This document shows positions 36,139 to 48,366 of a DNA stretch of 64,000 bases, piece by piece. Origin of the DNA: Gonapodya sp. JEL0774 (taxonomy: Eukaryota > Monoblepharomycota > Monoblepharidomycetes > Monoblepharidales > Gonapodyaceae); NCBI GenBank assembly GCA_027604505.1, contig JADIIX010000025.1:124001-188000 (forward strand), read 5' to 3'. Below the pieces are notes generated by a model. It searched no databases. It saw only the letters and a program-made list of their open reading frames with translations, and was not told where the DNA came from. The position numbers were made by a program, and so were the translations under genes. Each line of letters starts with the position of its first letter. Position 1 is the first letter of the stretch.

Positions 36139-38490
36139 ATGAGCTGGATGACATCAGGAACCACCAAGTGCGTCGTCCCTGGTCGTTTTGGCCCGGCACA
36201 ACGTGCCACCAAAAAAGTGTTCGACATCCAGATGCTGCGACGCCTTGTGCTTGGAAAAGCGGATCCGCCTTCAAAGGCCAAAAAGAAGGACTATGATGTC
36301 ATTCGAGTGCTTGGTGAGCTTTTGAGTTCCTTGCTTGTGGTGATCCTTGACTCCAGCAAAAGTTACGAATCACCATCACGCTAGGCGCTGGGACCAGCGG
36401 CCAAGTAACAGAATGTATACACCGACCCACTGGGAAACATTACGCGGTAAAATCCATGCCGAAAAGCTCGCTTCCCAAGATGATACCTGGGGACGCTCAT
36501 CAAGAAGCAAGATACCGGGAGGTATATACATTGAAACAAGTCTCTGGGCATCCAAATATCATCGGTCTTGTCGATTGGTTTGAGGGAAGGAACACTCTGT
36601 ACCTGGTGACCGAACTGTGAGTACCGCAAGGGCTGCGAGACCCCCAAAATCCCCACCAATCAAGTCTACACGCCCTGTTCCCCACCATTTTCACCGCATT
36701 GAAGAGCTACAGGAGGAGAGCTCTTTGATCATATTGGCAGTATGGGACATTACACTGAGGCTGATGCTGCAGGTGAGTTGTCACGGTGCTTCCTTACTCA
36801 TGCCACCGTTTCCTTTTCTGACTTTCCCAGTCTGTTCCAGTCATTGCTGCAACACTTTGCAACGCGGTAGCCTTCATGCACGACCATGGTGTAGTTCATA
36901 GGGTGCGTTTGGCACGTCTCTCTCTCTCTATGGAGTAGGCGGAACTCGACAGTTTTGACACTGGGAATTCGTTCCTCCTTTCCATTTATCATCTGTCCTA
37001 CTTCTTGTGCTACTTTCTCTTCCCAGGACCTGAAAACCCAAAACCTCATGTTCAAGGACCGATCAGAAAATACCTCCCTGGTCATCGTGGACTTTGGCAT
37101 CGCTAACGTAGTCAAGGATAAGAAATCGCTGTTGGACACGAAAGGAGGTGAGCTCAAAGTGTCTCATGTGCACCTGTGGTTTTATCTCGCCTGGATGGAT
37201 GGAGGATTCTCATTCTATGTGTCCATCCCTGCCCTCACCTATTTACACTTCTGAAGTCGGTACACCCAGCTATCTCTCACCTGAAATCTTAGTTGAGAAG
37301 CCATATGGACCACCCAGTGAGTCTGCACTATGGCCTTCGGAGACCCGAAGCTCATGAAAAACCTCTCACCTCTTCGTTTCGTGGTTCACGTGACTGTGTA
37401 CTAAATCAGCCGACTGCTGGGCGCTGGGCATTATTACACATCATTTATTGGTCGGCTATGGTGGGTTTCGGTAACCTGATCCCAACATTGATGTAGAACC
37501 GGCAACAAACCACGGTTGCTGTTCCACTCAGGTCCTTTCGAGGGGGGTCTTGATTTCTCTGACATTCTTTCCAAAATTGTCCGTACTGGAGTCTCCTTCG
37601 CCGCCCCGGAATGGTCGGTCATCTCTGACCAAGCAAAGGAGTTCATCAAGCGGTTTCTTACTTTGAGTCCTGAGGCGCGCATGACGGCCAAGGATGCCTT
37701 GGCGCATCCGTGGATCACCAAAATGGTGCCGAAGGCATATTTGAATAAGCTCAAACTAATCAATTATTCGTTGGAGGTGCAGCACGGGATCGCTCAGAAG
37801 GACCCCGTTTATGAGGAGATGTTGAGCTTCGACGGTCAGTCTGGGGAGAATCAGAAGGACGCAACCAAGAATACCGAAGTAGAGTCACAGTCGAGCGCGT
37901 CCGGAGCTGTTGTTGCACCCGTACCTGGATCAAAGTCTGCCGATTCTGCTGTGTTGTTGGACACCATCCAGCCGCCGCCAGTACATACCCAGGCGGTTTC
38001 CGTCGCGCAATCCATCCCCTCGCGAACTCGCTCTCCTCCTACTGTAGGACCGATGACGATTCCGATTCCGCAACGGGTTCAACCTGAACTTCCTCCAGAC
38101 AGTTCCATGGAAACCCCGTCTGCCGACCCCGATCCACTCTCCACGTCTGCATCTTCCCGGTTTTCCATATTTCGTGTCGCCTCCAACCGCTCGTTCACTC
38201 TGCCGAATCTCCTGTACGATCCCACCACGGAGGGAACGGACGGCGTTTCGATGTTCCGTTCCGCGTCGGACGATCCAGCGGCGATCGCAGGAGCCTTCGG
38301 AATGGCTCGGAGTTCTTCTGCTGTGAGCGCTCCGAAGATTCGGTCTCTTACGGGTGCCTCAGCGCCATCCGCGTCATCCTGGGGTGCCAAGGTCAAGGGG
38401 GGCTCGAAGGTATCTCCCTTGAGCGTGAGCATGACCAAAATGTGGCCAAAAGGATCTGCTAATGACGGAAAGGACACGCAAATTGAATGA
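36139..38490 (+). CDS. CAMK-type serine/threonine protein kinase
   Basis: Eight exons (36139-36313, 36385-36616, 36705-36772, 36841-36902, 37027-37147, 37257-37316, 37410-37460, 37532-38490) give 575 residues. The kinase domain spans about residues 50-318. It has the glycine loop LGAGTSGQV, the ATP-anchoring lysine in HYAVKSM, GHPNIIGLVDWFEG, the catalytic HRDLKTQN, DFGIA with the metal-binding aspartate, and GTPSYLSPEIL. Later blocks are CWALGIITHHLLVGYGPF and DALAHPWI. All catalytic residues are present, so it should be active. The CAMK group is suggested by the ELFDHI and LTLSPEARMTAKDALAHPWI patterns. After the domain a Ser/Pro-rich tail of about 250 residues has no clear EF hand. A calmodulin-binding segment may lie just after the domain but was not proven. 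Confidence 0.88.
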
Positions 38491-38829
38491 CGGGAACAAC
38501 TTTAATTGTGACACATTCACGAACGATTTTGGGAAATTGCACCATTAGACTACATCTATATTTTCCATCATCTTCAGAGTATTCTTAGACGTATTTTTTG
38601 CTGCGATTGCTCAAAGACTGTCTATTACTATCCATCGGAATCAAAACTTGAACTTTTATTCAGTTTCGTGTGCACGTACTGTCGGGGCGTGTTGAGATTG
38701 CGTGATTGGTTATCATGACAAAATCAGAAACCGCGCCGTGGAGTATGAGACACTATTCATGATGCAATGCTACGCCTAACGCCAGTGTGCAAAAAAATGT
38801 GTTCATCATTGTCGATCACTTGCGCGACC
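38491..38829. other. Convergent intergenic region, 339 bp
   Basis: This lies between the stop codons of the kinase and the second CRAL-TRIO gene. It is AT-rich, as expected for 3' flanks, and no gene was seen. Confidence 0.4.
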
Positions 38830-40740
38830 TTATTGCTCTCTTGATTCCCGCTGCATGTTGATATGGCCGTGTACGTTATTGAAAACATGATTAATGTCCA
38901 CTGGCGCCGCGTCCGCCGCGAACTCGGTTTTCACAATGATTGCATCCTCGTTCCCTCCGCGCAACTTGCTAAGCTCCCTGCGAGGCTCTTTGACCGCGGG
39001 GTCAACTGCACAATCGACACCACCGACAGACTCGGTCTGCACGTCCGCCGAGGGGCCTGTGATCTGGGACTCGGCCGAGGTGTCCGACGCAGGAGCAGCT
39101 GCACTCTGGAACTCGGCTGGCTGATCCGTTCCTGGAACTTGAGCATTGAGTAGAGGAGGGACACACCCCTTGCCGTCGCAGGTGCACTCGCCACCGAGGA
39201 AGGTTGGGCTTTTGGTTGTGAAAAATGTTTTCAGGTGAAGATGACTAGTCAAAGTGGATCTAGTTTGTATGGCTCACATATCTGAAGTGCTCATTACTCG
39301 TGTTGCTATTGGGCAAGCGAATATAGCCCTCGAAGATTCCGCTCGTGTCGCGTTTCCGGGACAGATTCTAAAAGTGCAGGAAGTGACACTTCAACCCTTC
39401 TATCGGACCACCATAGTCGCCGTGGATTCTCACTTGGTTTCTGATCCTTCCCACCCTGTCAGGGACAAGTCCAACAGTGGTATGAGTGCGTCGGAAAATA
39501 CCGGTGAGTTGACCACCACGACCATCCCGATGAGTTGTGGGTAGTAGATTTTTGCCCTTTGGTTTGCGGAAGCGAGAGCTTGGGTATACGCCGCGTCAAA
39601 ACGATTAGGGGATGAGTGCGAGTTATCCACAAGGATGGTGAGCTTGGTGATTCTTCCGGTGACGCGGGAGAGGTGGTCGCTGTTGGTATGAGATGAATGT
39701 TCGTCATAAAACAGAGCGCATCAGATACTCAGATAATCGGTGGTTGACAAACCATTGCACGAACACCGATTCGTAACCCATGAGGAACCATTCCTCTATT
39801 TCTTCTCTGGTAGCCACTTTCATCAGACTTATCATGTCCATCAACCCTTGTCGCACGATCCAAACGGGAGATCCATCGAGAAGCGTTTTGTGTGGGGAGA
39901 ACGGGACCCTACGGGAAATTCGTCCACTATCGTCACGAGCTTGCCCCTCTTTTCGCGCAGCTAATAGCTTATCCCAGTTTGATACCCGCCATGCAATTGT
40001 TTCTCGAAGGGCGAGCTCTGTGTTGGCATTATGAAGCTGTTAGTAGGGTTGCACCACCGAACGGCGGAAGACATTCACCAACCAGCTTTTGTAGCGTTTC
40101 CATTGTAGCTTATTAAAAAGCGCAACAGAAAGAGCGAATCGAATTTCATTCCGCCTTCCAGCAGTGCCTCTGATGGCAGCTCTGAGAAAAGCGTAACCAA
40201 ACGTTCGTAAAGTGTCCCCAAGTTTCTCGCGTGTTCCCCCAAGGCATCGGCAACCAGAATCGATTCACAGGAGGCTTGTTGATGTGATACTGCGACGGGT
40301 TGCGTATCGCTCCGCAGCGCGTCGGACAAAGGCATCGGCGACAAGGCCCTGCTCCCTCTCCTACTCGTTGTCACGCTTCCGCGACTGCTCAAGGATGGAG
40401 AACGATCACTTTCAAAGCTGAGACTTCCTTCCGATGAGTGATCAGGAGCTCCCGTCCGCCCACGGACTGTGTGAGCTGTTTGCGGGTGAGAAGTGAGATT
40501 GGGCACTGATGTCCTGGGCATCCGCTTTTTACCGGCGCGTATGGTGCCAGATTTGGAGCGGAGTTTGTCATTTTCATGATGAACGGACGATTGACTTCCT
40601 TCTTTCGTATTGGACATGCTGATGACCATGAAGGTGCTGATGACTTCATCATCGAGTGGTCGGAGGCCACAGCGGCGCAGCTGGGCCCACTTGGCGAACA
40701 ATTTCATAACGAGTAACTGAGGTGCATGCTCAAGGTACAT
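38830..40740 (-). CDS. CRAL-TRIO (Sec14-like) lipid-binding protein 2
   Basis: Five exons (40740-40083, 40017-39729, 39679-39434, 39367-39278, 39244-38830) join in phase to give 565 residues. The CRAL-TRIO N-terminal region reads FDSLFLLRFLISYNG, then LALRETIAWRVSNWDKLL. The lipid-binding domain reads LLDGSPVWIVRQGLMDMIS, ESVFVQWFVNHRLS, GRITKLTILVDNSH, AKIYYPQLIGMVVVVNSP and finally PTFLGGECTC, the signature of Sec14-type proteins. Exon 4 is the least certain. A Ser-rich segment of about 150 residues precedes the domain. An acidic and Ala-rich tail of about 110 residues follows it. The gene lies 96 bases downstream of acetoacetyl-CoA synthetase on the same strand. Confidence 0.75.
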
Positions 40741-40836
40741 ATAGTGGTAAAACTTCTCATCAATGAAATTGTCTAATGTAGATGTCTGCTCGGCATTCTG
40801 CTCTCCTGCTTTGCAAATGAAGAATCACTCCACATA

Positions 40837-43618
40837 TCATTTTTGCAGCTCAGGTATGTTCTTGTACTAAAATTTGAGACACACTGACATAGTGAAGGTT
40901 CAAAACCATATGAATACGGTGGGAAAAGTCGCTCACCAGTTCTAGACTTTCGGGATTTGCCAATGTTCCACTAGGCACAACTTTTGCCCCGTTGATGATC
41001 TTTTTCACCGCCACTTCCACCTTCTTTCCATTGATGGTGTGTGGAATATCGGCAATGGGAAGAATAATCGCTGGAACGTGTCTCGGCGACAGCTCGTCTC
41101 GAATTGACTTCGCTATCCGTTTGCGGACATCCTCAGTGAGTTGATGTCCAGGTGCCATTTGACAAAAGAGAACAACGCGCTCATCCACACCGATCTTTTG
41201 ACCAACGCATAATGTATCGGTGATTTCGGATTGGAAACGCGTCACTGGGGGTGAAAAGTTGTCAGGTGCTGGAGGCGGTATTCATTCGCATTCAGGCGGA
41301 GCTCACTGATGTGGTAGATTTCCGCACTTCCGAATCGCACACCACCCGGGTTCCTAGTTGGAGGAAGCAAGAGTGGACATTTAGCCCAGTGAACCCGCAC
41401 ATCGAATGGCACACGTTGCATTGCGTTCTCACTGAGATCACTCACAGCGTTCCGTCACTCCTCCCCAGCAAAACAACGCCCCCGGTCTTGCTATTGATTC
41501 GCAAGTAGTCTCCGTGGTACCAGACACCCGTGTATTGTTCAAAGTATGCGGCCATGTACTTTGTTCGGTCCGCGGTGTCGTTCCAGAACGCCACGGGCAT
41601 GGAAGGGAACGGTTTAACGCACACCATATCACCATCTTCATCAATAACGGGTTTGCCTGACAAGGAGGGGCGCCAGAAGCATTTCAGGGTCACGTAAAAC
41701 ACGCGGATGCAGACTCTAAATATCATCACTCACCGTTGACGTCCCACGCTTCGATCGCCATCCCGAGCAACCTACACTGAATTTCCCCTTTGTGCACCGG
41801 CAAAGTGTCATTCTGTCCCACAAAGCAGGACACGATATCCGTCCCTCCAGATATTGATCCCAACAGAACATTCGGTTTCACGTCCCGGTAAACGTAGTCG
41901 TAGCTCTCGGGTTGAAGTGGAGATCCCGTAGACAATATGGTGTGCAAGCTTGTGAGCTTGTGGGATTCGCGGGGTCGGACACTGGTTTCTTGGAGGGACT
42001 GCAGGAACTTGGCGCTTGTTCCAAACACGGTGATCGAGTGCTCGTCAATCAGATCAATCAGGCGAGTTGCGGTTGGCTTGAAAGGAGAGCCGTCATAAAG
42101 AAAAATGGTGAGCCCGGTTGCGAGTCCTGATACAAGCCTTGTTGGTTCAATCGTTGAGCATCAAGTCTGTCGTGCGAGGTGTTTGTCAACTCTTACCAAT
42201 TCCACATCATCCAGCCAGTGGTAGTATAGTAGAATAACACGTCCTTACGATCCAAGGAGGAGTGAATGGTTTGCTCCGTCTTGTGTTTGAGGAGAGTACC
42301 CTTGATTGGGTGGTGATTCGAGACGTACAGCCAAGTGATTCAAACCGACGCTTCTGAGGTTGGAACATACCAGCGCCGAATGTACCATACATTTGGGCAA
42401 TCCAGTGGTTCCACTTGAGTACATGATGTAAACAGGTTGATCTGGGGGCAACTGTTCAAATCGCAATGGAGCATCATCCGAGGAGCCCAAGAAGTTCTCC
42501 AGCCAAATTCCGCCTTTGACTCCTGACAAATCATTCGACTTCGACACGCTCTGAACAAATGGGATGACCACAACACGCGAGACTTCTGTCAGTCCATCTG
42601 CGACGTGCTTTACTTTTTCGATGTGGTCGTACACTTTCGAGTTGTAGACGATGGCGTTCACGGTGAGGAGAATTTTGGGTTTCACCTGAGAAAAGCGCTC
42701 AAGAACGCCCTAGAGGAGAGATTTTTGGCGGGCCCAGTCAAATTGGGGGGATCGATTGCCTTACTCACAACAACACCAAAATCTGGTGACGTTGAGGACC
42801 AAATCGCACCAAGGCTTGTCGTGGCAAGCATGCCCACAACCTGAAATAGACATTCAAAGTAATTATGGAGTTACCTGATGGCATTGATCGACCGCGTCAA
42901 CCACCAAACCTACCGCTTCGATACAATTGGGAATGTAAGCACAGACACGGTCGCCGACACCAACTCCGGAAGCCCGCAATGCTCCAGCAAAAACCCTGAC
43001 ACGTTCCCGAAGTTCTGAATAGGTGAGCTTTTCCGTTCGGCCATACTCGCCTGTTGGAAGAAATTGCTTAATGCGAGACGAGCTGTTCAAGCAACCCATC
43101 TCAAGTACTTACCAGTGGCAATTATGGCAACGTGGTTGTCATCAAAAGGAAGGAGGTTTTCCGCAAAATTCAGGCGAGCACCCTGTGAGATAAAATATTA
43201 TGCAGGACAATCAGTTGTGTTTCAATTGTCCCGCCCATGCTCAGACAACTCGTACGTGGCTCACCATGAACCATTTTGGTATTTTTTGCATGGGAACATC
43301 CTCGAGCACCTTGATGACAGTGGGATCTCTTTGGCTTTGCAATCGTAACCAACAGAACCACTGATAACTAACTTTATCGTAGCTCCGAGAGCACTTGATC
43401 TTCGACCAGATCCACACGCTCTCCCAGAAATCCGCAATCTTCGATACGCTCCAGGAGTAGAGGTCGTGGTAGTCTTGGAGATCCAGTTTGTAACGATCGT
43501 TCACAAACTGGCGGAAACGGTCCATATTCCGCTCGCGGTCGTCCACGGGAGGGCTCCACAGCCGCTCTGACTGCAGTGCACCATTCGTAGATGCATGCGT
43601 CCCATTGGTCGCCACCAT
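40837..43618 (-). CDS. AACS: Acetoacetyl-CoA synthetase
   Basis: This enzyme activates acetoacetate to acetoacetyl-CoA with ATP, feeding sterol or fatty acid synthesis. Twelve exons join in phase (43618-43373, 43309-43265, 43182-43113, 43050-42914, 42840-42769, 42709-42371, 42300-42197, 42137-41734, 41656-41446, 41353-41307, 41244-40937, 40866-40837) and give 670 residues, the family length. Matches include [18 protein letters not shown], the AMP-binding P-loop [67 protein letters not shown] and the catalytic-lysine region [14 protein letters not shown]. The 30-nt last exon YKNIPELQK is confirmed by similarity to the animal C-terminus. The first in-frame ATG at 43618 is directly followed by family sequence. 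Confidence 0.95.
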
Positions 43619-44025
43619 CGTCGCTCTAGGACGCTTGTTGGGGGTAAAATGAGGGTATACGGAACGAGGGATGCTTTTGTTGGTCCGCGGTACCCAGTTT
43701 GCTCCCGACCAACCCAAAAAATGAATTGAGCTAACGCTTTACTCCACGAGCATTCACAGGGATGATACTAACTTGCAACCGCAATAAGCTAAGAAAATAA
43801 GAGTGGGCATGGTTCAGTGTGAGAAGGCGAGCATCATCGTCGCGTGTATTGCTGGACAGTATCATATTGCTGGACGGTACACATACCGAATAAAGTTTTC
43901 ACGCAGAAGTATATCGTAATGGGCACGACTCGCAGGAATGCAGCGCGAACTTTGTACACCACGTGTCCTCAGCTGGCGGGTCGTCGTTGCATTCCTGACA
44001 GATTTCCTCCTGCAGCAACAGGGGA
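43619..44025. other. Divergent intergenic region, 407 bp
   Basis: This lies between the AACS start and the start of an unresolved plus-strand gene. A short imperfect direct repeat (TATTGCTGGAC followed by A/G GTA) occurs twice near 43848 and 43865. No gene was recognised. Confidence 0.35.
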
Positions 44026-45668
44026 ATGAGCACGGAACTATTCCATTCGCGAAAAGTTTTCCGTTTCCCGGGGCCTCCCACACCCGCATACACCCCCGGA
44101 TCGACGTCGTCTGAGTTGGGACCGCCCGCCAATCCGGGACAATACTATGGAACACCGTCTCCTTCCTCAAACAGTTCAGATGAGAATTACCAATGGGGTC
44201 TCAATGGCTTGCAATGCCCAAATACTGGTGCAACGTTTCAAAGCGGTCAGCAGAGATTGAAACATTCTCCAGTCGCGCCGAAGCAGCCATGCGACGGAGA
44301 AGGAAAAGTGAGCTTCCGTTCTGTGTTTTGTTTGGTTTCGTTCGTCACTCAACGGACCAGGAATGATTCATGGTTGTTTTTTTCTCCAGCATGTTCCTTT
44401 TGACCCAGAAGTCGTCTACATGACTGACGCGGTGGGCATCACAGTAAAGGCAATTTCAAGCAATCGTCATTTATTGCTATTGATTCTTCGTGTCCGGCAC
44501 ATGCTCAGAATGGAGTTTTTCAGATGGTTGAAGATGAACAGTGGAATCGATGTGGGTGGTGGTTTGTCTTGACAATGACAGTCCCGTTACCATGAACGTA
44601 TGTGCCCCACTTTCGAAGTCATACTCGAGAATTCGGGCTCAGGGGACATTCAAAGGTGCACTTGTTATGCCTGCAACTTTTATGCGAGGACCGATTCGCC
44701 TAAAATTGAATCAAATGCAGAGTCATATTTCCGAACATAATCAATCGTTCTCTCTTTGAAGTGGTATCAGACCCAAAAGTACAGCAGTTCTTCCGTCATA
44801 TCATGGTAATGGTCCTGTCGGGTCAGTACTACTGTTCTTTCGAGTTGCTAAATTCATGATTAGTCTTCACCATTCCTATGTTCCACCCAGGTGCCCAAAA
44901 GCGATACACATATCAATGGTTTTGTGACTCTCCTGACTACGAGCGCCGCATGAGCATGACTGTTTCCCGAATCAGCCAAGGGGATGGACAACGGTTTGTG
45001 CTGTGGTTCGTGTTTCGGCTTTATCAAGCGAGCTGTTCTTCACTGAGGCAACAGCAGTGGTCGTGTCTCAGCAATCTTCTAACCCGAGCTTTTTATTCTC
45101 GAAGGTCCTCGAGAATCCTTTGGGAAAAGCCACATCCGTGCAGAGCCCTTTATCTTGGGCGACCTGATCAGTCAGTCGCATCGGCAGAGGATTTGGCCAC
45201 GAAACCATCAAGATCCGTTTGCAGCTACTGCAAGCGAGTGCTCGTCAGCCGATATGAGATAGGGCAAGTGAGTAGCAGGGTGCTGCTGTTGCGACTTATG
45301 GAGGGCAGCTCTGCATCGGTTCTATGTGTCCCATGTGATTTACGAGTCCGTTCAGTTTGCCGATCTTGTCCTGTCCAATCTTGCCGATTCCGGATATCCA
45401 CTTCTCGATGAAGACACAAATTCTATCCCCATAATTGGTTTACGTGGGAAGCTCGGGCAGCAGTTTGGGGGTGACGTTGCGTATGTTTGGTGAGTGAGTC
45501 GTTGTTGCAAACTTGAGTTCCCGCTTCTCGGTACTCCGCTCGCCAAAGCAACTCTCATCGATGGTGCTGACACATTGAAGGCTTACCCCAACGCAGTACG
45601 CCGATGCCTTTCTTTCCGACGACATCATCATTTCACATGGACTGTGTAACCTGTGCTGTGAGTTGTGA
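44026..45668 (+). CDS. Unresolved multi-exon gene with CxxCKR...HGLCxxCC motif
   Basis: Several coding blocks on the plus strand seem to belong to one gene, but the exon chain could not be closed. The first exon, 44026-44307, starts MSTELFHSRKVF and is Pro/Ser-rich. Later blocks read FDPEVVYMTDAVGI (44390 on), RSLFEVVSDPKVQQFF (about 44748), YTYQWFCDSPDYERRMSMTV with SRISQGDGQRFVLW (about 44900), and VCSYCKRVLVSRYEIG (about 45206). Still later come FADLVLSNLADSGYPLLD (about 45350) and, after an intron, WLTPTQYADAFLSDD followed by IIISHGLCNLCCEL and a stop. CxxCK and SHGxCxxC recall a pair of cysteine motifs found C-terminal to some PAS domains. A PAS-like redox or light sensor is possible but unproven. 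Confidence 0.4.
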
Positions 45669-46216
45669 TCACTTACCCCCCGCCTGCGCTGCTTAGAGGC
45701 ATTCAGATTTGCGCACATCATTTTTGGCGGGCTGCAGACTGCGAGATCGTTCTGCACTTTTATCCAGAGCACCTCCGAGCTGCACTTATGTCAGTCACCC
45801 AAGATTGTTGATGAAACGATCGCGGGCGAATAGGAAAATGGATATTCCGGGATTAAGCTTTCTGTGCCTACACCTCGCATTTGTTTCTTCCTTTTTGTGT
45901 GTAAGTGTGTTTTGTGAGCATTTTGTCATGTACCCTCAGTTGTGTTCCGTCAGTTGCATGTAAATTAATAATTAATCGCAGATATCATTGAGATTCTTGG
46001 CACGGGCGGTTGAGCTCAAGGAACCGCTGTGTTGTTCACATGGGGAGGCCAGGGAGTGTCTTGTCCATCATCCATTTCTCGATTTCGTGAGCATACTTAG
46101 TACCCTAATTCACGGTGAACAGTTGAGAAAATTGCATCTTCGTTGCCACTCAAAATTAATCGTATTGTTGCAAGGATTTTTCACAACGATGGAGTAACAA
46201 CTTCTATTTGGATATC
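45669..46216. other. Convergent intergenic region, 548 bp
   Basis: This lies between the unresolved cysteine-motif gene and the tocopherol-cyclase-like gene. Short frames are present but none shows a family pattern. Confidence 0.35.
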
Positions 46217-47670
46217 TCAGTATTTTCCATACTCGGCACCGCCTAAGTCACCGTCGATGGTATCGACGAGTTGCCAGCCAAAGAGAGTTTTTGAGTATAG
46301 CTCAATTGTTCCTTTTGCAAAGCCAGTGTTCCACAAGTTCTTGTGTTTGATCAGTCCGTCGCCGGGAGACTCGTAGCGGATCTTGAGACTGGTACTCTTG
46401 GGCGCAGAGAAGTTGATGACCACCTTGGAGGTGAGGCCGGATGCAACGAGGTTCCAGTACAGCATTGTACTGGTCTCAGTGATGTTCGGTGTGACGATCG
46501 AGTTTAGCTTGGAGAAGTTGTACTCGTAGAGGGTGCCCTCGTACCAAAAGGCAACCAGGATCTGTAAGCCAAGGGGAATTCCGGCAACAATGGGTGTGCC
46601 ACCACCGCAATCAAGCGAAGATTGCTCGAGTTGCTTGCCGGTCTTGCGGGAGACAAGCCTGTTGGACTATGAAAGAGCAGTCGAATGACGTTAGCAAAGA
46701 AACACAGAAGTTAAAACGAGGAGTGAGTACAAGAGGGTTCAAGTTTGTGTGCACTTGTACTCACAGAGAGCCATATCCATGGGTTCGTGTAATCAATACC
46801 CCAGTTCTTGTCTTGGTAGCCGTACGAAGTGTCGGGGAACACATCGTAAATTTGACCATTATACGTGATGGTTCCCGTGTACCGCGTGCGCATGCCTTTC
46901 ACGAACCAGAACATCTGCAAAAGTGAGAAATTTCGAGCTCAGAGGTTGTTTGCTTTTGGTACTGTTGTTCTTGTGCTCGCTTCACTCACCTGAAAGAGGG
47001 CGAGATCTCGCGGAAGTTCAGAAACCGCGAGTCCAGGGTCGTACTGAAGAAACTTCTCTGCCTTTAGAGACCAGCTGATGGAACCGGAATCTGAGAAGTA
47101 CTCCGGGTGCGCCGTTGCTGTTTCGGGTGACATCGACACTGAGCCCTGGAGAAATGTGTCATTGGCGGTGTTGTTCGCTCCAATCCGCACGTCCAGTTTG
47201 TTTACGTTGGCCGAGAATTGAGAGATCGGGTAAAAGTTGTTGATTTTGCGTGCATCTGTTCCCCAAGTTCCAGCCGTGACCAGGGCGTACGACGGCTTGT
47301 TTGTGCCATTATTTCCGTAAACGGGAACGGATTGAGCAAGGGCAGGGTTGACAATGTAGTACTTGATATGATGAAATAGAAGGTGGTTAATATGTCACTT
47401 GTCAGAAACAGCTTGCAACAACTCCATTCCCACCTCGAAGAAGAATGGTTTCAAACTGCCATCCTGACGAGAGACAGCCACGAGATTATGCCACCACCAG
47501 TCGTATCCACCATTCATCAAGACAGGGCTATCTGGTAGACGGTATCCATTGACGACCTCATTGGATAGGAGACCAGCCAGGCTCCCCTGCACGATCAGTG
47601 CCGGTGTGAGAATCAAGGTTGCCAGTAAGGCTCCCTGGCGAGGAAACCAGCGGCTGTGACTCAAAATCAT
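46217..47670 (-). CDS. Secreted tocopherol-cyclase-like (lipocalin/CrtC-type) protein
   Basis: Exons 47670-47434, 47361-46990, 46914-46765 and 46666-46217 join in phase to give 402 residues. The first in-frame ATG opens a hydrophobic stretch (ALLATLILTPALIVQG) typical of a signal peptide. The mature part contains MNGGYDWWWHNL, YALVTAGTWGTDARKI, HPEYFSDSGSISWSLK, MFWFVKGMRTRYTGTITYNG, TSYGYQDKNWGIDYTNPW and VAFWYEGTLYEYNFSK. The last exon ends with GGAEYGKY. These match the pattern remembered for bacterial tocopherol-cyclase/CrtC-like lipocalin proteins, in which DKNWG.D..NPW is conserved. The reaction is unknown. A plant-type tocopherol role is unlikely. Bacterial origin by transfer is a possibility, although three introns show it is now a fungal gene. 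Confidence 0.6.
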
Positions 47671-48366
47671 TGTTTGGAGAGTAATCAGCTTGTTGGAGGA
47701 GTTCACATTTTTCTCATTGTCCTATTTGAGTTATATAGGGCCTTTCGAAGTATGTTCTCGCGGCGGTGAGAAAAATGAACCTCAGCCGACCCAACCCTAA
47801 AGCTCCCTAAAGTCAATGGCCATCAAGCCGATAAGTGGGCTACTCACAACTAGTACTCGATCGATACATTCCGGACGATTAGCTATTAAAGCAGATTATT
47901 TGTGTGACAGAGATGGGTGACTAGGTTCTGGTTGGGCACACAAAGACAGACTGAGACGTAACCTCAGATCTTTAGATATACAGGAAAAGATTTCCGCAAC
48001 TGAAATTGGATTTTCTGCCGGATGAAACTGCAGCCTTGGCGGTTGTCCCCGACGCTGACACCCGCTCATCCCTGTCGGTCGGTGGAGGCCACTTTCCTGG
48101 GAGCCCGCGGGGAGACACTAAACTCCCAATGTCAATTGCCTTTTTCGGATGTCTCCCAGTTTGCTGAATGAATCAATTTTTCTCAGGCGAAGGAGTGCCT
48201 GGATAAGTCTGAGTGTCAGAGACATCTGGCAGTATGACCCGAACGCGTGAAGTGCGTATTTGGTTGAGCTGTGAATGAGCGCTGAGACATGGTACGTGCT
48301 AAACTATGTCTAGATAAACGAGCTAGATAAACGGGCGAGATCTTATGTAAACGTGCAAGATATTAG
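47671..48366. other. Intergenic region, 696 bp
   Basis: This is the 5' flank of the tocopherol-cyclase-like gene and the 3' flank of the next. Near 48310-48360 an 11-base unit, CTAGATAAACG, occurs twice with a 13-base period (48310-48320 and 48323-48333). No gene was seen. Confidence 0.4.

Noticed and set aside
40018-40120. A one-base frameshift in CRAL-TRIO protein 2 at an A5 run (40115-40119).
   Set aside because: A normal 65-nt intron (40082-40018) with donor GTTGGT and acceptor CACAG joins LLRFLISYNG to LALRETIAWR in phase, so no frameshift is needed.
40837-47670. A secondary-metabolite cluster around acetoacetyl-CoA synthetase.
   Set aside because: No polyketide synthase, terpene synthase, transporter or dedicated regulator is nearby.
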